Source: Weissella kandleri (GTDB lineage: Bacteria > Bacillota > Bacilli > Lactobacillales > Lactobacillaceae). Taken from it: a stretch of DNA of 46,354 nt. The translations under genes and the position numbers were made by a program. Below, one piece after another: positions 24,902 through 33,028 of this stretch. The notes under the pieces are model-generated. The model worked only from the letters and a program-made list of their open reading frames with translations, was not told the DNA's origin and did not search any database. The stretch spans positions 34,593 through 80,946 of the forward strand of contig NZ_JQBP01000005.1 of the NCBI RefSeq assembly GCF_001438705.1. The letters run 5' to 3'. Within the stretch, counting starts at the first letter, position 1; each line of letters starts with the position of its first letter.

Positions 24902-27250
24902 ATGGACGCGAAACAATTACAAGATGAATTATTTAATTTTTTAAAGGCTAATCATACACAAAGCTTTTCTGCGCAAACCCTAACAGACGGGCTACGGTTG
25001 CCTGATGCAAATGGATTTACTCAGGTGGTACAAGCTTTAGCAAGTTTGGAACGGGCCGGTCAAATTCAAGAAATTGACGGAAGTTTTCGATATGATGCTA
25101 AAAAAGAAGGCTACATTGGAACCTTTCGTTCAAATGCGAAAGGCTTTGGCTTTGTTGCGATTGACGGCTTAGATGACGACGTGTTTATCAATCCAGATAA
25201 TACTGCCCTGGCTTTAAATCTCGATCAAGTTCGAGTAACGTTATTAACCAAAGGTGATGCGACAGCCGGGAAAGGTCCAGAAGGTCGTGTTGAGGAAATC
25301 ATTGAGCATCAATTAGATCAAGAAGTTGGAACTTTTAAATTAGGCTCTGATTATGCTGGTTATATCGGGACAATTAATGTAACTGATAAAAAATATGCGA
25401 ATTATCAATTCTTAGTAGCCGAAGGTGGAGTTAGTGCCAGCGATGGTGAAGTCGTCGTGGCGACGATTCAACAATATCCAACGCCAGCGATGCCTAAACA
25501 TTTGACCGGTGTGATTACTGAAGTCATCGGATACCAGGATGAACCCGGTGTTGATATTATGGCCGTTGTGCATCAACATAAGGTTCCAGCAGTCTTCCCA
25601 GATGAAGTGATGCAACAAGCTGAAGCCATTCCTGATCATGTTTTAGATAGTGAGTGGGAAGGCCGAGAAGATATTACCGACCAGTCATTAGTTACAATTG
25701 ATTCCATTGAATCAAAGGATTTGGATGATGCTGTGGTCGTTTGGAAAAAAGAAAATGGGAATTTTCATTTGGGAGTGCATATTGCCGATGTTTCCCATTA
25801 TGTGCCTGAAGGTTCACCGTTGGATTTAGAGGCTTATAATCGCGGGACGTCAGTTTATTTGACTGATCGTGTGATTCCGATGTTACCGCGCAATATTTCC
25901 AACGGGATTGCTTCTTTGAATCCCGGCGTGGAACGTTTGGCGATGTCGGCTGAAATGGAGTTCAATCGCCATGGAGAATTAGTTGATTATCGTTTGCATC
26001 AATCGGTCATGAAATCACATGCGCGGATGACATATAAAGCTGTTAATGCGATTTTAGATGGTGATCTTGAAACACGTGAAGAGTACGTTGATTTAGTCCC
26101 CATGTTTGAGGATATGAAGGAACTACACCTTATTTTGGCCAAAAAGCGGACAGAACGGGGCGCCATTGAATTTGATGCACCTGAGGCTCAGATTATTGTG
26201 GATGCCAATGGAAAGCCCACCGACATTAAGTTGCGCGAACGGGGTTTGTCCGAACGAATGATTGAATCATTTATGTTAGCGGCGAATGAAACGGTCGCAC
26301 AAAACTTTGATCATTTGAAAGTTCCTTTCTTATATCGTGTACACACTACTCCTGATTTAGATAAAACGGTGCGTTTCTTTGAGTTTGTGAAGGCCTTGGG
26401 TGGTAAAGCGCAAGGTGATCCTAATAAGATTCGACCAATTGATTTCCAACGCATTCATGATGAATTCTTGGGGCAACCTTCAGAACAGATGGTCTCAACG
26501 ATGATGTTGCGCTCGATGCAACGGGCTGAATATTCTGATGAATCATTAGGTCACTTTGGCCTTGGGGCGGAATACTATACACACTTTACTTCGCCTATTC
26601 GACGATATCCTGATTTGACTGTGCACCGTTTAATCAAATGGTACGAACAAGCTGGAACTGGTGAAGAAGCGCAAGCTAAATATCGCGATCAGTTGGCTGA
26701 AATTGGGCGAGACACTTCAATGCGGGAGCGACGGGCGATTGATACCGAACGTGATACTGATGCGATGAAGAAGACTGAGTTTATGGAAGATAAGGTTGGT
26801 CAAGAATTTGATGCGGTTGTTAATGGAGTCATGAAGTTTGGTATGTTCATTTCCTTAGACAATACCGTTGAAGGGTTGATTCACACATCGAACTTAACAG
26901 ATGATTATTATATGTATGAAGAGAAGCATATGGCCTTAATTGGTCGGCGCTTCCATCATATTTATCAAATTGGGCAACCAGTTCGTGTGAAATTAATTCG
27001 GGTCGATAAAGAACAAAGCGCCTTAGATTTTGTGTTAGTTGATCCGGAAGCGGCACCAACGACTGATATTAAAGTGGCTGATGATCACCGCGGTAGTTTT
27101 GGTAAAAATTCACGTGATCACAAACACGGTGCCAAAGATAAGCCAAATCAAGCGCGCCGGCACAATGCTGGTAAACCGTTGGGAGCACCCAATCATCGTC
27201 GCAAACCCGCCGATGAACGGGCAAATGCAAATCGAAAAGGTAGGCATTAA
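24902..27250 (+). CDS. rnr: ribonuclease R
   Basis: This 782-residue protein contains an N-terminal winged-helix, two cold-shock-type OB domains (GTFRSNAKGFGFVAI and the following block), the RNB catalytic domain with the Asp cluster DSIESKDLDDAVVVW, and an S1 domain (VNGVMKFGMFISLDNTVEG). A Lys/Arg/His-rich tail of about 60 residues follows. RNase R is a 3'-5' exoribonuclease that degrades structured RNA and, with SmpB/tmRNA, non-stop messages. smpB follows 3 bases later, matching this partnership. Confidence 0.97.
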   Translation: MDAKQLQDELFNFLKANHTQSFSAQTLTDGLRLPDANGFTQVVQALASLERAGQIQEIDGSFRYDAKKEGYIGTFRSNAKGFGFVAIDGLDDDVFINPDNTALALNLDQVRVTLLTKGDATAGKGPEGRVEEIIEHQLDQEVGTFKLGSDYAGYIGTINVTDKKYANYQFLVAEGGVSASDGEVVVATIQQYPTPAMPKHLTGVITEVIGYQDEPGVDIMAVVHQHKVPAVFPDEVMQQAEAIPDHVLDSEWEGREDITDQSLVTIDSIESKDLDDAVVVWKKENGNFHLGVHIADVSHYVPEGSPLDLEAYNRGTSVYLTDRVIPMLPRNISNGIASLNPGVERLAMSAEMEFNRHGELVDYRLHQSVMKSHARMTYKAVNAILDGDLETREEYVDLVPMFEDMKELHLILAKKRTERGAIEFDAPEAQIIVDANGKPTDIKLRERGLSERMIESFMLAANETVAQNFDHLKVPFLYRVHTTPDLDKTVRFFEFVKALGGKAQGDPNKIRPIDFQRIHDEFLGQPSEQMVSTMMLRSMQRAEYSDESLGHFGLGAEYYTHFTSPIRRYPDLTVHRLIKWYEQAGTGEEAQAKYRDQLAEIGRDTSMRERRAIDTERDTDAMKKTEFMEDKVGQEFDAVVNGVMKFGMFISLDNTVEGLIHTSNLTDDYYMYEEKHMALIGRRFHHIYQIGQPVRVKLIRVDKEQSALDFVLVDPEAAPTTDIKVADDHRGSFGKNSRDHKHGAKDKPNQARRHNAGKPLGAPNHRRKPADERANANRKGRH

Positions 27251-27253
27251 ACC

Positions 27254-27718
27254 ATGGCTAAAAAGCACAAAACAACGTCTAGTTATTTAGCCACCAATAA
27301 TAAGGCACGGTATAACTATGCCATCGGTGAAACCTTTGATGCGGGGATGGAATTAACAGGGACAGAAATTAAATCAGTTCGCGCTGGTCAAATTACCATT
27401 GCGGATGGTTTTGTGCAAGTACGGAATGGCGAAGCGTGGTTGGATAATGTGAATATTGCGCCCTTTGCGCAAGGAAATCAGTTTAACCATGAACCATTAC
27501 GTTCACGGCGCCTGTTATTGCATAAGCGTGAAATTCAAGCCATTGAAAAAGCAACGGCCAATGCGGGAGTAACGGCAGTACCTTTGAAAGTCTACATTAA
27601 GCATGGCTTTGCGAAGATTTTAATTGGTATTGGGACTGGTAAACGGCAGTATGATAAACGGGAAACGATTAAAAAGCGTGATCAAGAACGTGATTTAAGA
27701 CGTAAATTTAAGCGTTAA
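27254..27718 (+). CDS. smpB: SsrA-binding protein SmpB
   Basis: This 154-residue OB-fold protein shows YAIGETFDAGMELTGTEIKS near its start and the basic tail KKRDQERDLRRKFKR, which reaches the ribosomal decoding centre. It carries tmRNA to stalled ribosomes. It is in one operon with rnr. The tmRNA gene itself is not in the window. Confidence 0.97.
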   Translation: MAKKHKTTSSYLATNNKARYNYAIGETFDAGMELTGTEIKSVRAGQITIADGFVQVRNGEAWLDNVNIAPFAQGNQFNHEPLRSRRLLLHKREIQAIEKATANAGVTAVPLKVYIKHGFAKILIGIGTGKRQYDKRETIKKRDQERDLRRKFKR

Positions 27719-27727
27719 AAATTAATT

Positions 27728-27763
27728 AACCAGTTGTGAACTAAGACCACAGCTGGTTTTTTT
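27728..27763 (+). terminator. rho-independent terminator after smpB
   Basis: AACCAGTTGTG and CACAGCTGGTT pair over 11 positions with one wobble, followed by T7. Confidence 0.92.
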
Positions 27764-27802
27764 AGTTAAATTTAACGCTTAAACGGGACACGATAAATTA
27801 CT

Positions 27803-27831
27803 TTGACACATATAGTAGTGTGTGATATAGT
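27803..27831 (+). promoter_or_regulatory. padR operon promoter with overlapping operator
   Basis: Consensus TTGACA (27803-27808), a 17-base spacer and TATAGT (27826-27831). ACACA-N8-TGTGT (27806-27823) is an inverted repeat across the -35 and spacer, similar in layout to PadR operators. Autorepression by the first gene is likely. Confidence 0.75.
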
Positions 27832-27853
27832 AATAGATGTAGTGAGGTATCTA

Positions 27854-28195
27854 ATGGAAGCAGAATTATCAAAAAATTTAATCCGTGGGCACACTGACGC
27901 GATTGTTTTAAATCGTCTAAATCAGGGTGACTCGTATGGTTATCGGATTGCCCAAGATATTGCAGCAATGACTAATAATCAATATACAATTAATGAGGCA
28001 ACTTTATACGCTGTTTTCAGACGGTTAGGGAAAGCTGGCTTAGTCGAAAGTTATTATGGCGATGAAACCCAAGGGGCACGGCGTAAATATTACATGCTCA
28101 CTAGTGCGGGCAAACAACGTTTAAAGGCTGAGCAGCAGGCTTGGCAGTTTACCCGGGAGATGCTGGATATTTTAATGAGGGATGCAAATGAATGA
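27854..28195 (+). CDS. PadR-family transcriptional regulator
   Basis: This 113-residue protein is a PadR winged-helix with LIRGHTDAIVLNRLNQGDSYGYRIAQDI, the DNA-recognition helix INEATLYAVFRRLGKAGLV and GARRKYYMLTSAGKQRL, followed by a short dimerisation helix. The ATG at 27854 with GTGAGG 6 bases upstream is chosen; a longer reading would start inside the promoter. It overlaps the next gene by 8 bases. PadR proteins linked to DUF1700/DUF4097 and PspC genes usually sense envelope stress or antimicrobial compounds. Confidence 0.92.
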   Translation: MEAELSKNLIRGHTDAIVLNRLNQGDSYGYRIAQDIAAMTNNQYTINEATLYAVFRRLGKAGLVESYYGDETQGARRKYYMLTSAGKQRLKAEQQAWQFTREMLDILMRDANE

Positions 28196-29303
28196 GAAAT
28201 TAAAGCGAAAAATTGAAGCTATATTTGCCAATCGGGTGAATAATTTAGCTCTTGAAGAATTTAAAAATGAAGTTGAAGCGGATGCGAGAGAAGCTTATTC
28301 GGACTATCAAGTTTCACATCCCCGCGCGAGCGAAGGCGAAGTAATTGACCATGTTTTATCGGATTTAGGAGATTTGGACGCCGTCATTGATATGATTGCG
28401 GGTGAGACTACCAATCAGGTTTATCAGATGGATGGGAAAATATCTTGTCATGAAGATACGCCACAGGGTGATCAAATGCCGGATGTTATTCAAAATGTGG
28501 ATGTTAATGTTTATGCAGGACAGGTCTTTATTATGCAGGGAACTGGTTCGCAGGTGAAGGTCGAACAGGTCTTTAATCACGAACATGCTGAATTAGCCGT
28601 GGTGATCAATGAGACGCCGCAACAATACGCGGTCACGATGCCCCGCTTATCTGGGCGCGGACTCTTAGGCCTCTTTTCAGCCACAACGAGCAACCGTTTC
28701 AAAAATGTGATTAAAGTGGAGTTGCCTGCGCATTTTAAAGGGGTGTTAAACCTTAAGTTGAATGCTGGGGAAGTGTTTATGACGGACTTAGTATTGCAAA
28801 ACCAATTAGACATCACCGTGTCCGCGGGAACTTTGCATGTTAACCGGTTGGAAGCTTCAGAGTTGATGTTAACTTTGTTAGCTGGACGTGCTCATTTGCA
28901 ACAAGTTAAGGTACAAAGGCTTGTTAAGGGCACGGTTTCAGCAGGTGAGTTGTATTTAGAACAGGTTGAAGCAAAATTTGATTTAAATATTGCGGCTGGT
29001 GTCGTAACGGGTCAGCGTTTAATTGGTTCCGGCCACTTCGATGTTAATGCAGGAAGCTTGAGTTTGGATTGGCAAACGGTGGACGCTCAATTGGACCTAA
29101 CGACGGCCTTAGGTAGTATTCGGGTCGGCTTTGATTCACAGGCCAGCTATACAATTCAAGGCTATTCAACCTTGGGGCTGATTCGGGTGTTACGTCCCCA
29201 TCAAGTTCAATCAAGTACTGGTAATTTAACAGCCCAAGTCGGGAATGATCCAAAATTTAAGGTTACAGCGCAAACATCATTTGGTAATATTACAATTAGA
29301 TAG
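28188..29303 (+). CDS. DUF1700-like plus DUF4097-like envelope-associated protein
   Basis: This 371-residue protein starts at 28188 (GAGGG upstream). Residues 1-80 are helical and charged, like the DUF1700 proteins that follow PadR regulators. Residues 100-371 form a long run of repeated beta-strands with alternating Gly/Asp/Ser turns (LNAGEVFMTDL, TVSAGTLHVNRL, VSAGELYLEQV, NAGSLSLDW), typical of DUF4097/LiaG-YvlB type beta-solenoids. No signal peptide is seen. Gene order PadR, this protein and PspC resembles the B. subtilis yvl and lia envelope-stress systems. Confidence 0.75.
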   Translation: MNEKLKRKIEAIFANRVNNLALEEFKNEVEADAREAYSDYQVSHPRASEGEVIDHVLSDLGDLDAVIDMIAGETTNQVYQMDGKISCHEDTPQGDQMPDVIQNVDVNVYAGQVFIMQGTGSQVKVEQVFNHEHAELAVVINETPQQYAVTMPRLSGRGLLGLFSATTSNRFKNVIKVELPAHFKGVLNLKLNAGEVFMTDLVLQNQLDITVSAGTLHVNRLEASELMLTLLAGRAHLQQVKVQRLVKGTVSAGELYLEQVEAKFDLNIAAGVVTGQRLIGSGHFDVNAGSLSLDWQTVDAQLDLTTALGSIRVGFDSQASYTIQGYSTLGLIRVLRPHQVQSSTGNLTAQVGNDPKFKVTAQTSFGNITIR

Positions 29304-29317
29304 AGGAGGAAATAGTT

Positions 29318-29521
29318 ATGAATAATCAAAAAGTGTATCGGTCACATGATGATCAAGTCTTGAGTGGTGTGTTAGGTGGGATTTCAGAGTATTTTGGTTG
29401 GAATTCTCAAATTGTACGGTTGATTTTCGCCATTTTTGTGGCAATGACGGGGTTCTTCCCTGGAGTGATAATTTATTTGATCGCCATGTTAATTATTCCT
29501 AAGGCGCCCTACTACAAGTAA
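29318..29521 (+). CDS. PspC-domain small membrane protein
   Basis: This 67-residue PspC domain starts KVYRSHDDQVLSGVLGGISEYF, then has a hydrophobic hairpin (about 30-62, LIFAIFVAMTG-GVIIYLIAMLIIP). The family detects membrane stress or binds Psp-type proteins. It is the last gene of the padR operon; AGAGGAGG precedes the start. Confidence 0.92.
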   Translation: MNNQKVYRSHDDQVLSGVLGGISEYFGWNSQIVRLIFAIFVAMTGFFPGVIIYLIAMLIIPKAPYYK

Positions 29522-29529
29522 ACCAATTA

Positions 29530-29565
29530 AAGCCAAGTCGACGTTCAAGTAGGCTTGGCTTTTAT
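29530..29565 (+). terminator. terminator of the padR operon, possibly bidirectional
   Basis: AAGCCAAG (29530-29537) pairs with CTTGGCTT (29554-29561), followed by TTAT. Read on the other strand it is followed by TTTAATT, so it could also end the minus-strand gene that converges on it. Confidence 0.75.
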
Positions 29566-29597
29566 AATGGTCTGTTAATCAATAATATGAATTAGCT

Positions 29598-30113
29598 TTA
29601 AGGATGAGGTGTGGTAGTGGTTTGAATTTGCGGTTGCCACTTGCGATCCGGGCTAAGGATTTCGATTTTTTGAACATGGTCTAAAAAAATAATGAGCATA
29701 AAAATAGTCGGTAATGGCGCGCTTTGATGGATGGTGACTTGTAAAATCCCTTTGGCATTGGGTTGTGCACTAGCAATGAGCTGGAAGCCTCGATAAAAAT
29801 GATAAGTTTGTGTTTGGGGCTTTAGACGAATCCACCAACCAAAACGCCATATCAAGTAGAATGGTTGGTTAGAGGGGCTGAGATTATAACCACGGACTGT
29901 CTGTTGCTGCGTTTGTATTTTAAAATTTGGCCAAAGGTAGTGGTCAGTGGCATAAATACTGGCAATGGTTTGTGCTTGATCGTCATTGATCCGGCAATTA
30001 CCAGACGTTTGATAGCGGGTTACCCAATATTTTATTTGCTGATTTTGATTTACAATGGCAAATGTTCTTTGGTTTTGGCGTGTATAATAAGGGTAAATTA
30101 AGAAAGTTTGCAT
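29598..30113 (-). CDS. hypothetical protein, possibly tubby/LURP-one-like
   Basis: The only gene on the minus strand here; 171 residues. AAAGGAG lies 8 bases before its ATG (30122-30128 on the + strand), so it is a real gene and not a shadow. The protein is rich in Gln, Tyr and Trp with alternating beta patterns (YLIWRFGWWIRLKPQTQTYHFYR). It has a late hydrophobic helix followed by Asp-His (TIFMLIIFLDHVQKI), which resembles the central helix of tubby/LURP-one-like folds found as small proteins in lactobacilli. That fold assignment is tentative. Its start is only 30 bases from the start of ung on the opposite strand. Confidence 0.7.
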   Translation of the reverse strand: MQTFLIYPYYTRQNQRTFAIVNQNQQIKYWVTRYQTSGNCRINDDQAQTIASIYATDHYLWPNFKIQTQQQTVRGYNLSPSNQPFYLIWRFGWWIRLKPQTQTYHFYRGFQLIASAQPNAKGILQVTIHQSAPLPTIFMLIIFLDHVQKIEILSPDRKWQPQIQTTTTPHP

Positions 30114-30143
30114 AATAAAGACTCCTTTAGAAATGAGGATAAG

Positions 30144-30818
30144 ATGGATAATTTACAAACATTAAGGCATACTGATTGGTGGGAACCATTGGATGCGTTG
30201 TTGAGCGCCGATGACTGGCAGCACATTGATCATTTAATTACGGAAAGTTATCAAAACGGGGTGGTTTATCCGCCCATTGCGCAAATATTTCGGGCGTTCA
30301 CATTAACCCCATTGGCCAAAACGCATGTGGTTTTATTAGGGCAAGATCCGTATCCCAATCCGCACCAAGCAATGGGACTCAGTTTTTCAGTGCCAGCAGG
30401 ACAAAGGTTACCGCCATCTTTGCGCAATATTTTTCAAGAATTAGCACAAGATCAGGGGACTCCTTTGCGAACCAATGGGGATTTAACGGATTGGGCACAA
30501 CAAGGCGTGCTGTTATTAAACACTGTTTTAACGGTTCCTGCCGGCGTTCGAAATGGACATGCTAAGCAAGGCTGGGAAAGATTGACGGATGCGGTCATTA
30601 ACATTTTAGGACAGCAAACGCGCCCCATGGTGTATTTATTATGGGGAAAGCCAGCTCAAGCCAAAGCGCAATTAATTGCGAATACCCAGCAATTAATTTT
30701 AACTGCACCGCATCCAAGTCCATTGTCGGCGTACCGGGGCTTTTTTGGCAGCCAGCCTTTTTTTCATACTAATCAGTATTTAGCACAACGTTCCATGCCG
30801 GTGATTAATTGGGGCTAG
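30144..30818 (+). CDS. ung: uracil-DNA glycosylase
   Basis: This 224-residue family 1 UDG has the water-activating motif GQDPYPNPHQAMGLSFSV, the Leu-loop HPSPLSAYRGFFG, and VLLLNTVLTV between them. It removes uracil from DNA. The ATG at 30144 with GAGGA five bases upstream is chosen over an ATG at 30108 that would overlap the divergent gene. A TATAAT lies at about 30083 within the opposite gene. Confidence 0.97.
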   Translation: MDNLQTLRHTDWWEPLDALLSADDWQHIDHLITESYQNGVVYPPIAQIFRAFTLTPLAKTHVVLLGQDPYPNPHQAMGLSFSVPAGQRLPPSLRNIFQELAQDQGTPLRTNGDLTDWAQQGVLLLNTVLTVPAGVRNGHAKQGWERLTDAVINILGQQTRPMVYLLWGKPAQAKAQLIANTQQLILTAPHPSPLSAYRGFFGSQPFFHTNQYLAQRSMPVINWG

Positions 30819-30829
30819 TTAAAAAGTGC

Positions 30830-30877
30830 TTGTTAAAATTTTGATTTTTGCGATAATATATACTGTAATCGCTAACA
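30830..30877 (+). promoter_or_regulatory. pta promoter with CcpA cre site at the transcription start
   Basis: TTGTTA (30830-30835), 16 bases, GATAAT (30852-30857). TGTAATCGCTAACA at 30864-30877 matches cre TGWAANCGNTNWCA at every position and covers the expected start of transcription, so CcpA binding here should interfere with transcription. Confidence 0.65.
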
Positions 30878-30917
30878 TTAATTATAAAATAAAACGAGCA
30901 GAATTGAAGGAGAAAAC

Positions 30918-31892
30918 ATGGAACTTTTTGAACAACTCGCAAACCAAGTAAAAAATCAGGGGAAGACATTGGTTTTCCCTGAGGGAGCAGATCAGCGGAT
31001 TCAAGGAGCGGCGGTTCGTTTAGTTGCCGATCATTTGGCACAACCAATTTTGTTGGGGGACCAAGCTGAAATTGAAGCTGTGGCGCAAGCTGAACAAAAT
31101 GATTTGACGGGAGTTAAAATTATTGATCCTAAGTTGTATCCAGTGAAGGAAATGGATGCTATGATTTCGGCTTTAGTTGAGCGTCGGAATGGTAAGACGG
31201 ATGCGTCAACTGCGTCTAAGTGGCTTCAAGATGTTAATTATTTTGGAACGATGCTCGTTTATATGAAAAAAGCTGATGGAATGGTCTCTGGTGCCACCCA
31301 TCCAACGGGTGATACTGTCCGGCCGGCTTTGCAAATTATCAAGACTGTCCCAGGTTCAAAGCGGATTTCGGGTTCATTTGTGATGCAACGTGGGGATGAG
31401 CGGTATATTTTCGCTGATGCGGCCATCAATATTGATTTAGACGCCCAAACGATGGCTGAAGTGGCTATTCAATCAGCCAAGACCGCCAAGATTTTTGGGA
31501 TTGACCCCAAGGTAGCAATGTTATCATTTTCAACGAAGGGTTCTGCTAAAGCACCGCAAGTTGATAAGGTCGTTGAAGCAACTAAGTTGGCCCATCAGAT
31601 GGATCCTGAATTAGCGGTAGATGGTGAATTACAATTTGATGCCGCCTTTGTTGAAAGGGTGGCCGCTTCTAAGGCACCCGATTCAAAGGTAGCTGGGCAT
31701 GCGAATGTCTTTGTCTTCCCTGATTTGCAGTCAGGAAACATTGGCTATAAGATTGCCCAACGTTTTGGTGGTTTTGAAGCCATTGGTCCGATTTTGCAAG
31801 GTTTGGCTGCTCCGGTTTCGGACTTGTCACGTGGGGCCAACGAAGAAGATGTATATAAGACCGCAATTATTACAGCGGCTCAAGCATTGTAA
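30918..31892 (+). CDS. pta: phosphate acetyltransferase
   Basis: This 324-residue PTA_PTB enzyme includes LVFPEGADQRIQGAA at the N-terminus, MVSGATHPTGDTVRPALQII, SGSFVM and the C-terminal RFGGFEAIGPILQGL with PVSDLSRGA. It converts acetyl-CoA and phosphate to acetyl phosphate (or the reverse), feeding ATP production by acetate kinase or acetyl-CoA supply in heterofermentative metabolism. GAAGGAG precedes the ATG. A cre site in the promoter ties it to carbon control. Confidence 0.97.
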   Translation: MELFEQLANQVKNQGKTLVFPEGADQRIQGAAVRLVADHLAQPILLGDQAEIEAVAQAEQNDLTGVKIIDPKLYPVKEMDAMISALVERRNGKTDASTASKWLQDVNYFGTMLVYMKKADGMVSGATHPTGDTVRPALQIIKTVPGSKRISGSFVMQRGDERYIFADAAINIDLDAQTMAEVAIQSAKTAKIFGIDPKVAMLSFSTKGSAKAPQVDKVVEATKLAHQMDPELAVDGELQFDAAFVERVAASKAPDSKVAGHANVFVFPDLQSGNIGYKIAQRFGGFEAIGPILQGLAAPVSDLSRGANEEDVYKTAIITAAQAL

Positions 31893-31929
31893 GCTCTTTT
31901 TATAAAATTTCATAATACAATCAACTGTA

Positions 31930-31965
31930 AACAAGTTGTTCCAGGTGGGACGACTTGTTTTTTGT
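31930..31965 (+). terminator. rho-independent terminator after pta
   Basis: ACAAGTTGTTCC (31931-31942) pairs with GGGACGACTTGT around AGGT with two wobbles, followed by T6. Confidence 0.88.
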
Positions 31966-32010
31966 ATACGGTGGACATTGTTTTTAGGACGTTGTTTCAG
32001 TGGGGAATAC

Positions 32011-32039
32011 TTTGTTCCCATTGGTTAAAATGCTATAAT
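32011..32039 (+). promoter_or_regulatory. extended -10 promoter directly before tsaE
   Basis: TTTGTT (32011-32016), 17 bases, then TGC-TATAAT (-10 at 32034-32039). The expected transcription start falls at or next to the ATG at 32046. Confidence 0.65.
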
Positions 32040-32045
32040 TATGTT

Positions 32046-32510
32046 ATGAAAAAAATAGTACACACAGTTGAAGAAACGCAAGCAATCGCTACGCAGCTGG
32101 CCCAGTTGGTAGCTGCCGGTGATACAATTATATTAAATGGAGATTTAGGGGCAGGTAAGACAACGTTTACGCAAGGTTTTGCGCGTGCGTTAGGGATTAA
32201 ACGCCCTCTCAAAAGTCCCACATTTACTTTGGTGCGCGAGTATCAAACACCGCGGTATCCTTTATATCATTTGGACGTTTATCGTTTAGGTGAAGAGGGT
32301 GGATCCGATGAAATTGGGTTAGAAGAGTATTTAGGTGGCGATGGGGTTGCTTTAGTTGAGTGGCCTGAATTTATTATGAATTTATTGCCTAATGCCGTTA
32401 TTACGGTCAATCTTAGCCGAATCCTTGGAGATGATAGTGGTCAGCAGCGGCAAATTGAGCTAACAGGCTCAACGCCACGACTGCAAAAACTTGTTAATCA
32501 GATTGGATAA
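32046..32510 (+). CDS. tsaE: tRNA threonylcarbamoyladenosine biosynthesis ATPase TsaE
   Basis: This 154-residue P-loop ATPase has Walker A GDLGAGKTTFTQGFARALG, the SPTFTLVREY segment, YHLDVYRLGE and VALVEWPEF. TsaE works with TsaB and TsaD to make the t6A37 modification of ANN-decoding tRNAs. The ATG at 32046 gives the usual N-terminus (MKKIVHTVEETQAIA); no ribosome-binding site precedes it. The order pta, tsaE, GNAT is common in lactobacilli. Confidence 0.95.
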   Translation: MKKIVHTVEETQAIATQLAQLVAAGDTIILNGDLGAGKTTFTQGFARALGIKRPLKSPTFTLVREYQTPRYPLYHLDVYRLGEEGGSDEIGLEEYLGGDGVALVEWPEFIMNLLPNAVITVNLSRILGDDSGQQRQIELTGSTPRLQKLVNQIG

Positions 32511-32515
32511 ATATT

Positions 32516-33028
32516 ATGGATTTTTGGTTAGAGGTAGCAACAGCGCAGTATGCACCCGCTATTTTGCAATTTTTAAAACAGGCTCAGCAAGAGAGCCCGT
32601 TTTTTGTCATGCAACAAGATTTAGCACAAATTACGGCGGCGCAATTAGGCCCTAGTTTGGAACAGATGGCGGTGCGCGAAGATTATTTAATGTTGCTTTT
32701 AATTAATGCACAGCATGAAGTTGGTGGCATGGTAACGTTAGCGCCTTGGCCTAATTTAGCAGAAACGCTCGAAATTGGAGTTGTTGTGCAGGCACGCTAT
32801 CAACGGCAAGGCTTGGGTCAAGCTTTGCTGGCTGAAGCGTTAGATTGGGTGATTAATTATTCGGTAGCTAAACACGTTCGTTTAACCGTGCAAGAACGTA
32901 ATCAACCCGCGCAAAAACTCTATGCCAAGCTGGGCTTTGTCCGGATTCCAAATAGTGAGCAGTTGGTTTTAGACGGACAACAACAGCAAGTGTCGGCCTA
33001 TGATATGGATTGGGAGGTTGAAACATAA
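32516..33028 (+). CDS. GNAT-family N-acetyltransferase
   Basis: This 170-residue protein has the acetyl-CoA binding segment VVQARYQRQGLGQALLAEALDW and the C-terminal NQPAQKLYAKLGFVRIP of GNAT enzymes. It follows tsaE by 5 bases. Whether it acts on ribosomal protein S18 (RimI) or a small molecule cannot be told; the N-terminal half differs from typical RimI. Confidence 0.85.
   Translation: MDFWLEVATAQYAPAILQFLKQAQQESPFFVMQQDLAQITAAQLGPSLEQMAVREDYLMLLLINAQHEVGGMVTLAPWPNLAETLEIGVVVQARYQRQGLGQALLAEALDWVINYSVAKHVRLTVQERNQPAQKLYAKLGFVRIPNSEQLVLDGQQQQVSAYDMDWEVET

Noticed and set aside
27720-27850. Possible tmRNA gene after smpB
   Set aside because: The region is fully taken by a terminator and the padR promoter; no tRNA-like ends or tag reading frame are visible.
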